From the NCBI RefSeq assembly GCF_964204645.1, contig NC_134026.1, positions 24,880,650 through 24,944,649 of the forward strand: a stretch of DNA of 64,000 nucleotides, in the 5' to 3' direction. The notes beneath the pieces were generated by a model. The model saw only the letters and a program-made list of their open reading frames with translations. It was not told the origin of the DNA and did no database searches. Shown here piece by piece: positions 30,272 to 45,250 of this stretch. The translations under genes were made by a program, and so were the position numbers. This DNA is from Tubulanus polymorphus (taxonomy: Eukaryota; Nemertea; Palaeonemertea; Tubulaniformes; Tubulanidae). The stretch's first letter is position 1. Every line of letters starts with the position of its first letter.

Positions 30272-30997
30272 GTCTTTTTTAATTTGGATGAATCCGATCT
30301 AACTCACGCCTAATCGTTACAGAGACCGTCTGTAAAGTCTACGTTACTTCGTTCCTGCACGATAGATGATATTGTAAACTTCGGGTTTTTAGCATTACCG
30401 TTAAGAACAAGTTCTCAATTCTCAAGTCCCTACTGGTAGGATTTTTTCCATTGCTGGGTAGGTCAGTTACATTGGCATGCCTATGGTAGAGGTCTACCGT
30501 TAAACTTTCATTGGTCATTCTGCTGATACTTTTGCAATAACCTTCGGAATTCAGTAACTCTCCAAAGAAAACTGATCAGATTCGGCGACCGTTATCTTAT
30601 CCTTATGTCAGTCATATGTTGAACATCAAATTTGCCAGTTTTTTTAATGCTTCGACTTAGCAATTGTTAAATCCGATGTCATTCTCTTCGCACTGCGTCG
30701 ATTTCCGATTGCGTACAGATCGAACCCTTTTAAAGAAACCAGATTGTGTTTGCGCTGGAAACCGACAAATTCCTCCCACGAGCTCATATAAATGTCATCT
30801 TCTTGGAGGTCAACAGGGGTTACATGTAGAATTTATATTCATGAAAAGATGAATAGATAAATCGTAGATACAAGGACAACTGGAATCTAATTTGAGCGTG
30901 TTTTATTATAAAATGAAATAAGATATAATCTCTATACAAAATATAGAATATCAACACAATAACAAATCCTTTAAAAATAAGTTTGATGACAGTTTTC
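30272..30997. other. Convergent spacer between GPCR 2 and LIG4
   Basis: No coding exon recognised. It contains both 3' UTRs; LIG4 has a clear minus-strand poly(A) signal at 30902. Confidence 0.45.
30902..30907 (-). terminator. Poly(A) signal of LIG4
   Basis: TTTATT on the plus strand, AATAAA on the minus strand, about 91 bp after the LIG4 stop codon. Confidence 0.6.
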
Positions 30998-33900
30998 TCA
31001 TGGTCCATAATAACGTTCAGTCTTTAGACTTTTACTCTCTAAGCAATCATAAGCCCATCGTTCAGTCACTAGATGAAACATCTTCTCACGGGACTTTGAT
31101 AGATTTCTTAGTTCGTGCACTCTTTCGGTATCACTGAAAAAATCCAAACAATAAACAATGCGACTATATGCTATATGCTTAGGGTAACTTATGAATACTG
31201 CGCTCTTTGATAGCGAACATTTACCCAGAATCTACAACAACATGAGATACTTTTTCATCTATTGAATCCACCACAGTAGCACCATACGATCTTATTTCTA
31301 GTCCAAGAAGATCGAGACTCGAATCCTTAATGTGAGTTGTACTATCACCAATTACCAGGTTGTTGTCCAAATATACTCTACAAATACAATAATTTGACAA
31401 ATGTGTGAAGGATTCTACTGATAGGTTCTCGATCTCCAATGGACACATATTTTTCTTACCTGCACAATCGAAATAATCCAAACTCTGATTCGTTTGGAAA
31501 ATATTCCATTTCAAACGAAGCAATCATTTCAGAATTAACTTTCTCTGTGTTATCCTGGAAAAGAAAAACACCACAGAGTGTTATTCTCTTATATTGTTCA
31601 TGACTCTGGCCTGCAGTTATTCATGATTAATGGGAATACATTACCTGTTCACTGATTTCTTTAAAAACAATTTCCAGCTGTTCAGCAGAAGTGTCATCGA
31701 AGAAGCTGTCTCCATACTTGTCATAATCAAGAGCAAATTGCGCTTTAGTTTTTGCAGAAGTGAAAATCATATCTAAAGGTGTCCTGCAAGAATGGGTACT
31801 GTTACATATTGCTAATCATTCAAAGCAATATTCCACAGTAAAATATATTTTCTATTACCAGGGTATGAATCTTTTAGCTCCATCACATCTGGCCAGCCAA
31901 GATGCTTTGACAACATCGTAGCAGCCTGTCTTGATGAAATTGTTAACTTTAACAACAACCTTTTCAGCCACAATGCAATAAGTACTTTTTACATCTGAAT
32001 CATTAGAAAAAGAAAAGGATATACATGCATAAATGAGTCAGAAAGTAAGAATAAATTGTGAGGATTTCAAAATGAATGACTATGTGTACATATACCAGGA
32101 TTTTGAACAATTTCCCCTCCAAATTTTACAACTGCCTTTTCAAGGTCAGCTTTTGTGTGAGCTGTTGAACCATTTACAATGCAGAACTCTTTACCAGCAA
32201 ACATCTCAGAAACCTACAGCATAAAGCAGTGATTACATTAAATACAGTAATAAAATACGTTCAGCTTTTACTTTCAGAATTCTTCAAATACCTGTAGAAC
32301 AGTGGATGTATCAGTGGCCCTAAACTGGACTGCCACAGTTGGCTTCGCTGAGCGTTGGATAACCCTACGCTTTTTCTTACTTGGTTCTTCCTCTTCAATA
32401 CCAGCATAGTGAGCGGCCAATTTACCTTCTGATTTCTTAATAAGCAACAATTTAAAAGTCATATAAACTAGGCCTACGCGTAACTCCGAACAACATTCAA
32501 GAATTCTAAAATTGAAATGATTCCAGCACAAACCTTTCGCAACTGTTCAATATCATCAGTTGTCATGCAGTCATACCATTTTTTATCAGAGCGGATCTTT
32601 TCAACTCTTGGAAATCTTAATGTGCACTTTGTTTTAAACCTCTCACTGTCAATCACCTCAGCCGCTTTCACCTGAGTAATCAAAAACAGAGGCTGCCCGA
32701 TTATTCCATTTATCAGATACAGGTAATAGTAGTTCATAGAAATATCTTTCTACTTACTTGCAATATATATGATTTTGAAGGTTCAATCCACAAGTCGGGT
32801 TTTTCTTTAAAGCCTGATGCCAATATGATAGAAGTTGGTGGGTTCTTTTTATCGAAAACCTGCAAGTGATTTGCCAATGACCGGTTAAATTCATACAACT
32901 CTCTTCGTGTGTAGCCAGTTCCAACCTAAAATGAGTACCGTATTCCAATCGAGTATAGAGCCTTATCATTTGTAACCAATAATCATAAGCATATATTCCA
33001 ATGGCATACCTTACAAAAAGAGTGAAACACAGTTGGTTTGCTTTGACCAGCAGCAGGAGGAATAGCAGCTGCCAACAGAAAATGTGACATCATACCAGAT
33101 CTATGTCCACCTCCAAAATATCCTCCAACCACCACCAAATCTAACTCATCCATTAAACCACCTACGTACTCGGGTTTTATTTTAAACCAGCCTCCTCTTC
33201 GAGTATTTGGTTTGTATATGGAGTTTATACTTTTGATCATGATGCCCTCTTCACGGTTGTCAATTGCTTCATTCAAAGCATCAGCGCAGTCCTGTCTAAT
33301 AGAGAGAACATCCATTCATATCAGCATGTTAATGCCAATAAAACTGTTTCAAACACCTATCCCGTAAGCTTCATTTACCTTGTTTTGGCGATTTTCCTTT
33401 CAGACAGAAATATCCTGCCTTCGATTGGATTTATAACTTCCTTCAATATATCTGTTCTTTCACTGAGAGGCTTGTTTGAAAGGACCTCTCCGTTCAAATA
33501 AAGGATGTCAAAAATTGCAAGGCATGGCTGATAATCCTTTATATCTTTGGATTTGATGTCGAAGTTTTCACCTTTTGATCCTGTTATATTAATACATTAC
33601 ATAATCAACTATTATGAGGCAGTAAACCAAGCAGAAATCATTGAAATGTAAACTGACCTAATGTTTTGGTTTCTGCATTGTAACCCAACATCTCTCCATC
33701 CAGAATACATGCTTTCACATTTGGGAGGAATGCAGAATGTACGTACGGCGTAAAATTTCCATCATATGGAGATGAACCATAGGTAGCTGTATACTCATTA
33801 CCCCTAAAGTAATTTTGATTCATGATTGAAAAATAGCCACAAGAAAATTCCTATTTACTCAATTCTGGAGCAGTGCATTAATCTTTAGGCAAATTTGACA

Positions 33901-35152
33901 ATCTAATTCACCTACCCTCTAGAGAAATACTTGTATATTGCATCATCTTTATGAAGTTGCATTCTTTCACCATCATATTTGGTTTCAACATAGAATTCTT
34001 TGTTATCCATTAACTTTTCAACCTTACTGGGAGCGCCGCGTTCACCAAGCATTGGACGAAATGGTGAGAACATGCTTATTCCTATTTCATGAAGTCGAAC
34101 TGCCGGATTCTTTAATTGAACTGCCACCTACATCAGTAGAGGATAAATGATTGAAAATGCTGAATAACAAAAATAGCATATAACTTACATATATCATTAC
34201 ATACGCGTAAATCATACCTTCTCTAAACTGTTTGTAACATTATATAAATCTTCAGCATCTTCATGATAAACGCTAAACACTGTCTGTTGACTTATTCCAC
34301 ACTTCAGTTCTTTCATTATCATACGAATTAACCATTTCTGTTCTAAGGCCGATGATTCTTTCAGAAGTTTGAGAATGTGTTTTCGTACGGCATCTTTATT
34401 CTTTTTCGCATTGCCACTTGCAATTCCATTCAGACACTCGTTGACATCTTCTATCGTCAACTTTCCTTTGTCAGGACAACGGTTTTTCAAAACAAAATAT
34501 GCAACGCTTGCGAAATCCCCTCCAGCCTATTGAATTAAAGATTGTTCCGGTAGTTTAAGAATCATAATCTACTATGAGCCCTACAGAATAGCACTATGGC
34601 ACAGTTTTAGCTTACCCCTTTAGCAACTTTTGGGGCTTTGTAATTCAGTAACTTTTGAGCATCTGGACTTTCCTTATTCAAACACAGCACTTCAATGAAT
34701 AATCTTGCTAAAGTATTCTATAAGTGTTGAAAATATGTATGTCACACATATACACCGAAAAAATTCTAATCTATTAGACGATATGAATTTCTATATAAAT
34801 ACTTCTTTGATTCCATAAGCAACACGCTCTTTTTCCAGCTGAGGTAACAGTAATCGCAAAGCCGGAAAAAATGAATCAGCCTACAAATGAAAGCAATTAG
34901 GACAATAGTAAATCTTGAATAAGGGGCCTACACGATGAGAAAGAGTAATTCAAAGATACACACCGTATTAGGATTATCAGCATGCAATTTATCATGAAAC
35001 GATCGCCATTTCACTACAAATTCTTTTAGGATGGATCGCCTTGTTTCCAAAGTTCTTCGGCCACTCAAACGTTCTATCCTTTCCAGCAAACCAGCAAGTT
35101 CAGAAAATGGAACCTTTGATGCCACACTTAATGTAGAGCCTGATGTACTCAT
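30998..35152 (-). CDS. LIG4: DNA ligase IV, 17 exons
   Basis: LIG4 is the ATP-dependent ligase that seals breaks in classical non-homologous end joining with XRCC4 and XLF. Exons, 5' to 3' on the minus strand: 35152-34964, 34880-34803, 34717-34616, 34526-34218, 34127-33916, 33803-33658, 33580-33379, 33295-33010, 32925-32758, 32671-32534, 32435-32292, 32213-32096, 31994-31859, 31783-31645, 31554-31460, 31377-31225, 31133-30998; 2751 nt, 916 aa, against 911 in human. The N-terminal DNA-binding domain includes [20 protein letters not shown]. The adenylated lysine is K276 in ETKYDGER. Other ligase motifs are [17 protein letters not shown] and [20 protein letters not shown] closes the OB domain. 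The first BRCT is in exons 12-13 ([19 protein letters not shown]). The XRCC4-binding linker contains [10 protein letters not shown]. The second BRCT is in exons 16-17. All catalytic motifs look intact. Confidence 0.94.
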
Positions 35153-37809
35153 GTTTGTGAAATTTCTGTAATGATAGGATATGATAAGGTTTCACACTCT
35201 AATTAGCGTAGTCTAGCCATTAAAGCCAAAACAAACTGTATCATTTGAGAATCATACTATTCCTAGGATAAAGAAAGCAGGATCTCAGTCTATTTTTTAG
35301 TAGTTTTACAAGGCTACGATAAGGTAACTAACTACAAGGCTGTAGAAATGTGTTGGGGATTAGGGGGGGGCATGATCTAGGCTGTAGTGTAGTACTGGAG
35401 CTACCTCTACAAGATTGTACTGTTTAGTAGTAGTAGGGGCATTTTGATAACATAAATAAAATGGTCTGTTACTGTTATTTAAGAGGTACCGTTTGGGAAA
35501 ACAGTTCGGCACAGTTGTAATTGTCGTCTAAAGAGACGTGTGTGTCACAGGGGCTTGTCACAATTTGATGGTGTGGACTGGTGGACTGTGGTGGTATGGA
35601 TGGAGTCAATAAATTTAATTGAATATTTGTGTTTATCGCCTCACGATCACTACTAATCACGTGTAAGCTTATGCTAATCTAAATGTGACAGGACTCTGAG
35701 AGGGTCTAGAATTTAATGCTTTTTGTAACGCACATTAATGTTTCATGCCCGAGGATTCTGAGATATCATAAATAGCTCTTTTAACACGAAAAATGCTATG
35801 CCTGGAAAAGGCTGTTTTTCAAGCAGCGCCCTCTACACTCACGTACCAGGACGGGTTTCAAATCTCGGTTCCTCCACAGTTACAAACACTTATTAGAATT
35901 TAATTAATGTGATTATAAGAACGATAGTCTCGCGAAACTGGGAATACAGACTCAGCAACAAAACTGTACTGATTCGTACTGAAAAGCCAATCCAAATCCA
36001 GTAATCACTAAATAAGACAAACCATAATGTACATGATGATAATGTGCAATGTATATTTCTATAACAACTTTTACAAGACATTGTATGTACTCTGTTGCAG
36101 GCAATAACAATTTCAATTTACACTCACACACAAAACTTAGAGTTTGATGTCGGAAACTTAATATTATATTCAAATTGGTAAATGTGGTGAAAAAAGATCA
36201 CTAGCCGACAGTTTTTTTTTCTTCGTATGATACATGATTTGATACACTGTCTAACTCGAAAGAAATGTTAAGGTTAAGTAACTAACAATAAAATATTTGA
36301 AGATGAGCTTTTTGATAACAACATTCAGGTTTGATAGAGGGGACCCAACTAATGAGTTAGTGAATATTTTCTAGAGTAGATCACACACTTGTACCAGCTA
36401 GGTTAAAAACTCCATTCACTGTTTCAGATTTATGTTTAAAATGGTGTTTTAGAATTATTAACAAGAAAATATCTAATAATGGCAAAAATTAACATATCTG
36501 AATTGCTCATATATGACACGGTACATGCTACATGTAAAACGTACATATTTCAATAAGTGTTGCAAACTAAAGAATCTTATTCAAGAGGACGGTGCTTTAT
36601 CACCCAGTGATCATGTTGTATACAGCAATCTAAAAGTAAAACAAAATTCCCTGCTTAATAATTTGGTCAGAACACTTTATGATTGAGTAATTGAGGTATC
36701 AAACCTAAAGACAATACATATCTCGCTGTGCAACTATCATTTAGAATAATTCATAGATATGACAACAATAGATAAATAATTGTATCAGTACCTGGTAGGC
36801 CTACATGAACTACGAAGCTACTAAGCATCAAAATCGTGAAATTCAAAGAACTGATTCTTCCGACAATGCAAGGGCACTATCATGAATGGTCTTAGCAATG
36901 ACAGAAAATACTTCACAACTTTTCATATGTCTCATGTTTAACTCAATAAAATAACATAGTGAGGTATGATTTAGAGTACCACATTACTGGCCAGATATGA
37001 AGTGCAAACAGCAAAACATTAAGATTCACACAATTGTTCATCAGAGCTGATCTATTCACATGATTATATCTGGACTGTAGTGTAACCTCCTGATCATTTA
37101 CCTTTTAACATGTGGTAAACAGGTAATTTCATTTTTGACTAGCATCATATTTTGCATTTATATATATTTACATAAACATAACATTTTAAAATGACAGGTG
37201 CTAGCAATACAATTAAGAATGCAAGAGTTATGAAAACAAAGATTTATAGCCGAGATAGAATATTTTTGTAAATAACTTACTCTGTTGCTACTTCTATTTC
37301 TAACTAATCCTGATGAACTTTCAAGTGAAATACCGTACACACGCAGTTGATAACAGACCTTAACCTGCCCATTGTTAAGGTTGCAAATGTGGTTGCCGTT
37401 GACTATTTAAAATCAACAGTATACATGAGATCAGCCCTTTACAACAATGCAGATAATAATATGGGAAATTTTGCGAACAATGTTTTTTAATGGCTGTGCA
37501 TAGTACATATCCACTGAGTCTGCTGAGCACGTGAAATATATCACAAACAGGAATTTTAACAAAAAAGCATCAATTTCATGGCTTGAGATTTAAGATTTAA
37601 GCATATCAATCAAATACAAATCTGACTAGAAAAACCATAAATTGAATACTAACACAAGCAAGAAAGAATTTTAAGTGCTAGCCATAAGAACCACCAAACT
37701 AGATTGTATTTTGGAATGATAACTAGTTATTACAACAACGTAGCAATATAGGCAAAGTGGTTTTAGACCATTCGAAATTAGATCAATTAAATACCACCTG
37801 CATTCCCAT
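35153..37809. other. Intergenic/3' UTR region between LIG4 and SYNRG
   Basis: A 2.7-kb AT-rich stretch. The left end should be the LIG4 promoter; the right part is downstream of SYNRG on the same strand and may be a long 3' UTR. I found no coding exon and no canonical minus-strand AATAAA close to the SYNRG stop. Confidence 0.4.
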
Positions 37810-40800
37810 TTACAACAATTCAGGTAGACGTAATGCTGGCAAAGTCGAATCTACACAGTTAATCCAAAAGTTAGCACAAGTTACGTGGTATTGTCGTCCA
37901 CCGTACGTCAGTTTATGTTTATCCATTTCTCTGTCAAATGCTTTGCTCCTTGAATCAACATTCAGTAAACACACTCCACAAGCTCTGTGCTGCAACTCAT
38001 CACCATCAGATTTCAAAATACACTTTGAAAAATCCAAGGATAAAATATCAGGCTACAATGAAAGAAATGCAGTATGTCAATCCTGCCACATAGCGTACGA
38101 GCTGTACAGACTTCTGAAATTAATATTACTTCTTACCATCAGGGAACTATTCTGAATAAATGCAGCTACACTGTTCCAACTGACTTCAATATCACTGATG
38201 AGATTATGCAGGTTTTCGTTAGTGACAGCTATAAAGGAACAACAGTCATTCATGAAACAAACCAGTATCTAAGAAATATACATCGCATGTATCTAAGTTA
38301 AACGCTTACCTGATACTCTCATAGCGAGAGACAAACGTTTTACTACTCGGTAAATCTCCACAATTCCTGAAAAAATGTTTTAAGAGAGTACAGTTAATAC
38401 AGTTTTAATACAGTTACAGTCGGAACACTTTGAAGAAAAGATTCTTTTCGTAGATAAATAGAAACTTACCAAGGATATAATCAGAACCTTGTCTCGATTT
38501 GATCACTTCATTACAGACGGATGAACTACTTATTGAATTAAACACATCACTCGCTTTCTGAATGGTTTCTAGACATTTCTTAAGACTGCGTTCCCATTCA
38601 AATGCATGACGTTCAACATTCTAACAAGATTGATTGTTAATGAAATTGGGATAATGCTATCAATTAGCTTATTTTACTTAATTCTGTATCATGTGAGACA
38701 CTTACCATTAAATCATTTCTGGCAGAACTGTAACGATCAAGTAAAACACCATCAGAGAGGAGATCACTAGCATCACGCGGACATTGATTCCAAGAATCTG
38801 TGACAAAATTATTCATCAATCAATTACATTTTGCAACTAAGGAAAAAATCGCAAATACTTTGCATCAGGCAAATACTTTGCATCATATGCCGTTTTGTGA
38901 GTGCTTACCTTCGATATGGGTTTGTTGTGGCTCAGCAGAGCTGAAGCTACCAAAGTTTTCCATACTGCCGGGTGTTTCAGCTGGAGACTGATAAAATGTT
39001 GCTTTCAGATCTAGGCTTTTCACGGACATCTGGTCAGGATTGGACTTTTTACCAGAATCAGCTGAGTTGACGCTAGATATAGACTGATTGTCACCACCGA
39101 GAGAATTCAGATCTTTGGATGAGTCTTTCGTTGGGAATTCAAAACTGGAAACTGATTGCGAGTCCGCAAGAATATCACCAATGATTGCTTCGTTAACAGG
39201 CAATGTGGCAGGAATGTTTGTTTCATTGGATGAACTACTATTGAATAATCCAAGCTTTCCTTTCTTAGTTGGATAGTTGTTATTATAAGATTCCAGTATT
39301 TTTGGGCGGATGTTCTTCGCAGCCCGGGAACCAGCCGTCCAATCAGTAGCCATAACTCCTGACCGCGTATCAGTAAACAGTTCAGAATCGTCTGACGCCG
39401 TGACAGCTTGAGTAGTTCCTGATGACATAAAATCAGAAAATTCTTCATCTTCATCATTGAATGTCAATTCAGGTGGCGCTTCTCGCAGGGTTCCATCGGA
39501 CAATTCAATGTAGCTATTTTCTGGTGACCTATTTTTACCATTCTGCAAACCTCGTTTACTACTGAATGTTCCTACAGCTCCAAATGGACTACTCGGAGTA
39601 GATGATTCTTCAGAATTCTCTTTTTCTATGTTTTCTGTCCAGGTTCTGTTATCAGATACTTCAGGATCTTTACAATCCACTGATTTGAACACGTTCTTTT
39701 CACATTCACCTCCGTTACCATTCGAATCTGCTGACTGAAACTGTGAAAAATCTGCGAAACCTGGTGAATTCGGCTCATCTTTGGTGGTCGCCTCAGAACT
39801 AGAGAATTCATCCCAGATATGACTAGTTGAAGTTTTGTTCGTTTCAGGAATGGTAGCTGGTGTAGAATCATTGTTTGAAGCAAAGAGTGCAGATATTTGA
39901 TTCTTAAATGCTGAATAGTTGTCAATCAGAACACCTGAATTGCCGCTCTCTTTTTGTACATTGCTATTTTTAAGCATTGAAAATTCATCGTTTTGATCGA
40001 CAGACTTCGTAGGTATCACAGGATTTAATTTAGACTCCTCAGGGCTCATGAAAACAGATGAATCAATCTTACTATCTTTCTCCGATGGCTTCTCTACTGA
40101 ACTAAGTGTCCTAAATACTGAATACTTATCACTCGGATCAATAGTTGATTGATCAATTTTGGGAGGAATATTAGCAAAACTCCCACTCAAATTATCACTG
40201 CTTTCAGCTGATTTAAAATCATCAAAATCATCGTCATCATCATCATCAATTGCATAACTGGATGGCAGAGATTTCTGTGAGATTGAATCCATCTTGAAAC
40301 TACCAATTGAACTACCGTCTAAACTCTTCGGACGTTTGGTTGCAATTTCTGTCATCATTCCGATGAAGTTACTAGGTGAGAAAGGAATCGATGTGTTGTT
40401 ATTATTAGGCGATGGTAGAATGGTCGCTGATTCAGTTACTTTGTTTGCCAATTCAGTTATCTTAGAAAATCCACCGATGTCATCATGGATCGTATTTGGA
40501 CGAATGTTTGCTGGTTGTTTTGTTGCCGATCCTGCAATAAACATTCATATTACATTTACAACAAAAATATATATTCATTGAACATTTTTCATTGAACTTT
40601 AAGAACTAGGAGTTCAAGGACACAATACCCACTTGGTGAAATGCTTGACAATCTGAGAATTTCAATATTCAACAGATACAGTAATCAATGACCTTAAAGC
40701 TCACCAAAATCATAGAGCATCTCATGAGCTACAATCTTGCAAGTAATTGTGGTTACAAAATATGCATGGGTGCCAATATTCATATGGAAATACCATATTA

Positions 40801-43800
40801 TTCCACTATTCAACACCCTGGTGAACATACACAGAAAACAATGAATAGAAAAATTACATCTACCCATGGACGAATAGTGAATGCAATAGTCCGCTGGGAC
40901 GTTAGTCCCAGGGCAAGTGGGCTACTTACCTGCTGGTTGGGTACTGGATTGAAATGGGAAATGACTATGTTTCTCTTTTTTTTCATCACTAGAAGAAATG
41001 AAAAATGTCTTTCTCAAAGCATTCAGAAATAAAGTTTTGTACATGTACCATAAAACTTCAAAGGAATTATATATTAAAATGTTGTACATCAATTACCTTT
41101 TCGTTTCAACCTTAAAATCAGCTGGACTAGACACAAATTCCCCGAATGAATCTGAATGTGAAAATAACAAAAATTAAAATTGATCGTTATCTATAAACTG
41201 TATTCCTGTTAGCTGAAACTCACCTGAATTTTGAGCTGAAGTATCAAAATCATGATTGATTTGAGATGTGCTAGATTTAGATGAAATAACAGGGTTTGTT
41301 GGTGGGATAACCTCAGATGACAAAGTAGGTGCAGGTGGAACTTGGGGGGCCATCTGCTGTCCAAGATCAGGGATACATGGCTCGGGATATATGTTGAAGA
41401 TTTGCAGGGAACTAACATCTTGTTTACCCTGAAAATAACATCAAAATAGAAATCAGAACAAGTCGCCCTTCATTAGTTCAGAACGGTAGCAAATTGATTT
41501 CAGATTTACCTGAGCTAGAGCGATAAGAGCAAGCACCATGAACAGCTCTTCTTTGATTAGTTGACCAGGCTGCATTTTATTCGCAATACCCCATATGTGA
41601 CCAAGCAACTCACGAGGCAAATTACTACGAATTAAAATGGAGTACACCATTCCGGTATCGATAAAACCATCCCTAAAATGTAATGAAATATAATTAGCCG
41701 GGAGGAGTTTATAAGTATGAATTACAAGACAACAACCTTTTGACATGCTTTCTTTTTCATCAACATTCACGAATGCATTACCTCAAAGAAGCTTCAAGTA
41801 CTTGATGATAAATAGGTGGCATCTTTGCGTCATGGTAAAATACAGGTGGAATGTGAGATGTCTGATGATGGTTCACTGGAGCAGTAACTACAGTGCTAGC
41901 CGCATTAGTACGATCCGTAATATTAGATGAATCAGACACAGAAGAATCAATCTCACTTGAAATCTGTACTGGTTTCCCTTCTGGTACTGGAGCTATAAAC
42001 AATAAAGGAATTGATCTTGATGAGCAGAATTCTTATCAACTGGTAGGAAGGAATATACTAAAATACCATTTTATCAATGGGCACCAGTAATAATAATAAT
42101 GGTTAATATAAAGTAGTTAGTGACACCATTACCTGGTTTTGGAAGAACAAACAGATTATGTAAGTCTTCCCCATCACCAATCCACTTCCTAGCTTGTCTA
42201 CTCTCTTGGAATGATGTTGAGCGGTTTTGTTTTGGTTGAATTTGTTTCACTGTTGGTTTTTGGAATGCTTTAGCTTTTTTATGAGATTCACTAAGGTCAG
42301 AGCATGCTTTCATCATATCTTCTATACCTTTGTAGAAGAAATGAGTAATGAGAGGTTTAAATGCAAGATAACTGAAGTACTGAAGCCTGTTCCACAGTTG
42401 TGAGTCAGATTTTCAAATCGTAACTGTATAGTTGAACTGGGTCCTGAAACTTGTCACCTTGTGATCACTATGTAACCATTATGAGGGGAGTAATAGAGAT
42501 TATAAGGGAACCAAATAACTTTCATGAGAATTATCAACAGTTCTTCAAAAATGAAAATGAACATCAATTGATAATTTTCATATAATGCTATCATTTTTAA
42601 TATGTATTTAATATGATCTAATATGGCTGTGCTGTATCTGCCTTACCAACTTTTTGTTGAGAATTTTCAACGGGTTTTGGATTATCAAATTTCTGCTGGG
42701 GTGAAACCTCTTGAGCCTCCTAAAAACAGAAAATCATTCAGCTATAGAGAGTGAAACAAGAAAAATGTTTTTTCATTTGAATGTGATGCAATAACAAGGT
42801 TGCCATATTCCCAAATTAGAAATATCATGAACAAACCTGAACAGGGGTATGTTCTGTTTTATCATCTGTAGGTCCTTGTATAAAATCACCAAAATTATCA
42901 TCCAAATCATTTTGTTTCACTTCATTGACATCAACTGAAAAATGTTAATAATACGATGATATCAGCAACCTTAAAGAAAATAACACACATAAAGCAGTGT
43001 GAACCAAGATATTTTACCTTTAACCTTAGGTGCAGCTTTTGGTTCATTTTTCCCTAATATAGCATCAATCATTGAGTTAGCATCACCCAATTTTTGGCTT
43101 CCTCGACCAACTTGCATCAATTTTCTTTGTGTATCCTGAAAATGTCTCTTTTTTATTTCGTCTCCAACATTCTTCACAGGTTGCTGAGAGCCAGGCTTGC
43201 CAGGAGTACTGAAAAGAGATTCATTGATACCAAAAGTCTAAAATTTACATTCATGAAAATTGACTGAGTGAGGGGAGACATTTGTAGGGGGTAATTATCT
43301 AGGGGGCATTTGTCTCGGAGTGGAGTTGTCCTAGAAGAGTCAATTTACACATCTGATTTCAAAATTCACTTCTTTTACCTTTGACGAGCTTGATAGTTCT
43401 GAGCCATCTGAGGTGTATATGCTGGTGGGGCCATGTACATCGGTGTTCGAAATACCTGCTGTTGTGGTACATAGTTCATTCGCCCCTGCAATAAAAAACG
43501 GATAACATGAAAATAAAAGAAAATCAAGATTGAAACGCTGGTTAAAATACGATCGATGTACAACTAAAACTGAATGATTTATCGCACCCGAAGTCCTTTC
43601 AAATGAGTCGAAATCTACAGACATTACCTGTACTCCTGCAGGCCTGTACATTTGTTGATGCATTCCCTGTTGCATCATCATTTGTTGTTGGATATTTTGA
43701 TTCATCGCCCCTTGTTGCATCTGCATTATTCCACGCTGATGTTGCTGCATCATTGGATATTGCTGTTGGATGCCTGTAAATCCTGTATGCTGCTGTTGTT

Positions 43801-44592
43801 GTACCGAATTATTTGGAAACCCAGGAAATACTCCAGAACCTGGATGTGGGTACCTAAGTAGGAGTAAAAAATGGAATACGACTTAAGTAAAACTGTGATG
43901 TGCAAGCAGCAAAGACACTGACTACAGTCTACGTGTATAGACTCATCTAAATTTTCTTTTGTGTTAAATAAATGGCCCATGGATTACAATAGGGTTGGGA
44001 AATTAAACATCATTGAAGAGACAGAGTTTGGCTCCACATTATTAAATTAGTAGCATTTTCTGCATTCAGTGTGAGTCACACCGCAGTTGTTAGAGGAGGA
44101 GACCCTAATAAATGGGACAAATGTGTGGACAGTGGTGGAGACTACTCTTGACTAAAATAGTCTATTTACGCGTAATAATAGCTGGTACCATCTCCTTCAC
44201 ACCTATGTCGACTGCATACGGCAGACTTTTCTCTCTTGAGGTAAACCTTGTAAAAATAGCCCACCCACCCAAAAATCCAAACCTTGGCTTAGCACACAGT
44301 CACTACAGTCTCAGTGACACTGACACTGGTGGACTGGACTGTGGTGGACAGCGACAGGGTCAGTACCACTCTGTCCAGTGTCTGTCTCGACAAAAAAGTA
44401 TTTTTAGGCTGTTGAGTTATCAATCATTCAATCTACGCGTAGTTGAAATTAATTGTAATTTGTTGAAAATTCAGACTAACGATAGCCATGAAATACTAGT
44501 TGATAGTGTCGGATAATCACTATAATAAACCAACGAACAACGAGTATAATGAAAAATTCGAACCCGGAAGTTATTTACCTTCCATCCGCCAT
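37810..44592 (-). CDS. SYNRG: Gamma-synergin, 18 exons
   Basis: Gamma-synergin binds the ear domain of AP-1 gamma at the trans-Golgi network and endosomes and helps recruit clathrin-coat partners. Exons, 5' to 3' on the minus strand: 44592-44579, 43853-43628, 43485-43379, 43208-43018, 42934-42837, 42719-42647, 42327-42133, 41992-41782, 41672-41510, 41428-41224, 41151-41097, 40988-40930, 40531-38909, 38797-38706, 38620-38470, 38366-38310, 38228-38137, 38052-37810; 3855 nt, 1284 aa. A Met/Gln-rich N-terminus precedes a divergent EH domain (IYHQVLEAS, SILIRSNLPRELLGHIWGIA, IKEELFMVLALIALAQ). A long disordered middle carries acidic phenylalanine motifs (DDNFGDFIQ, DDDFDDFKS, EFSDFMSS, NSPGFADFSQF), the AP-1 ear ligands. 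The C-terminus is strongly conserved: ACGVCLLNVDSRSKAFDRE, YHVTCANFWINCV and the final PALRLPELL. The start is the ATG inside ATGGCGGATGG. Confidence 0.92.
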
Positions 44593-45250
44593 GATAGCTT
44601 TTGACATTCGGTACGAACGATTTGAATGGTCGAATCCCAGAATTCCGATCATTTATATACTAATCGATTTTAACACAGTCAATTGATATTCTTTAATTTT
44701 AGACACGCCTAAATAGTTCATGATAAATAAGTGCCGAAAAAATGTTCAGCCTAATGGAATAATAGGAGGGATATGATCATCTGAAATCTTTGGATCTAGC
44801 GCCGCCGCATGCGGATGGCACGTGGCGGATTGGCATCTAAAAATGTACTGGCCACGCCCGAAGTTTCTTACTTAAGTACTCCTTATTTTGAAAGCAACTC
44901 TAAACAAGAGTCTCGAAATTCAGAATTTTGAGCGAGCTTGAGAATTTTTGACGACGTCCATTTTCAGGATATGAAAAATAAGTTACATTAGTTGGGATTC
45001 GAAACCAACCTACGTAGCTCGATGGAACGCTGATCGTCGAAGGTAAGAAAATAATCTTCGGTTTTTATTGAATTCTGAGAGCAATTTGTCTTTGTTTCTA
45101 CATTCACATCTTTTAATTGTATTTAATGCTATATTTTAGATGGAATTTTGAAAGTGTAAATGTCATGAATAGATACAGTATTCGTATTTTCATGTAGTTG
45201 GCGGTATCGATTAGTTAAGCTATGTCCCGATAGATGGCAAAAAAGTGATA
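44593..45250. promoter_or_regulatory. Bidirectional promoter region of SYNRG and MRM1
   Basis: The 658 bp between divergent start codons holds a GC-rich patch around 44798-44830 (GCGCCGCCGCATGCGGATGG) in otherwise AT-rich DNA. The SYNRG start lies in ATGGCGG, a YY1-like core. No TATA box is evident. A shared promoter is an inference from orientation and spacing. Confidence 0.45.
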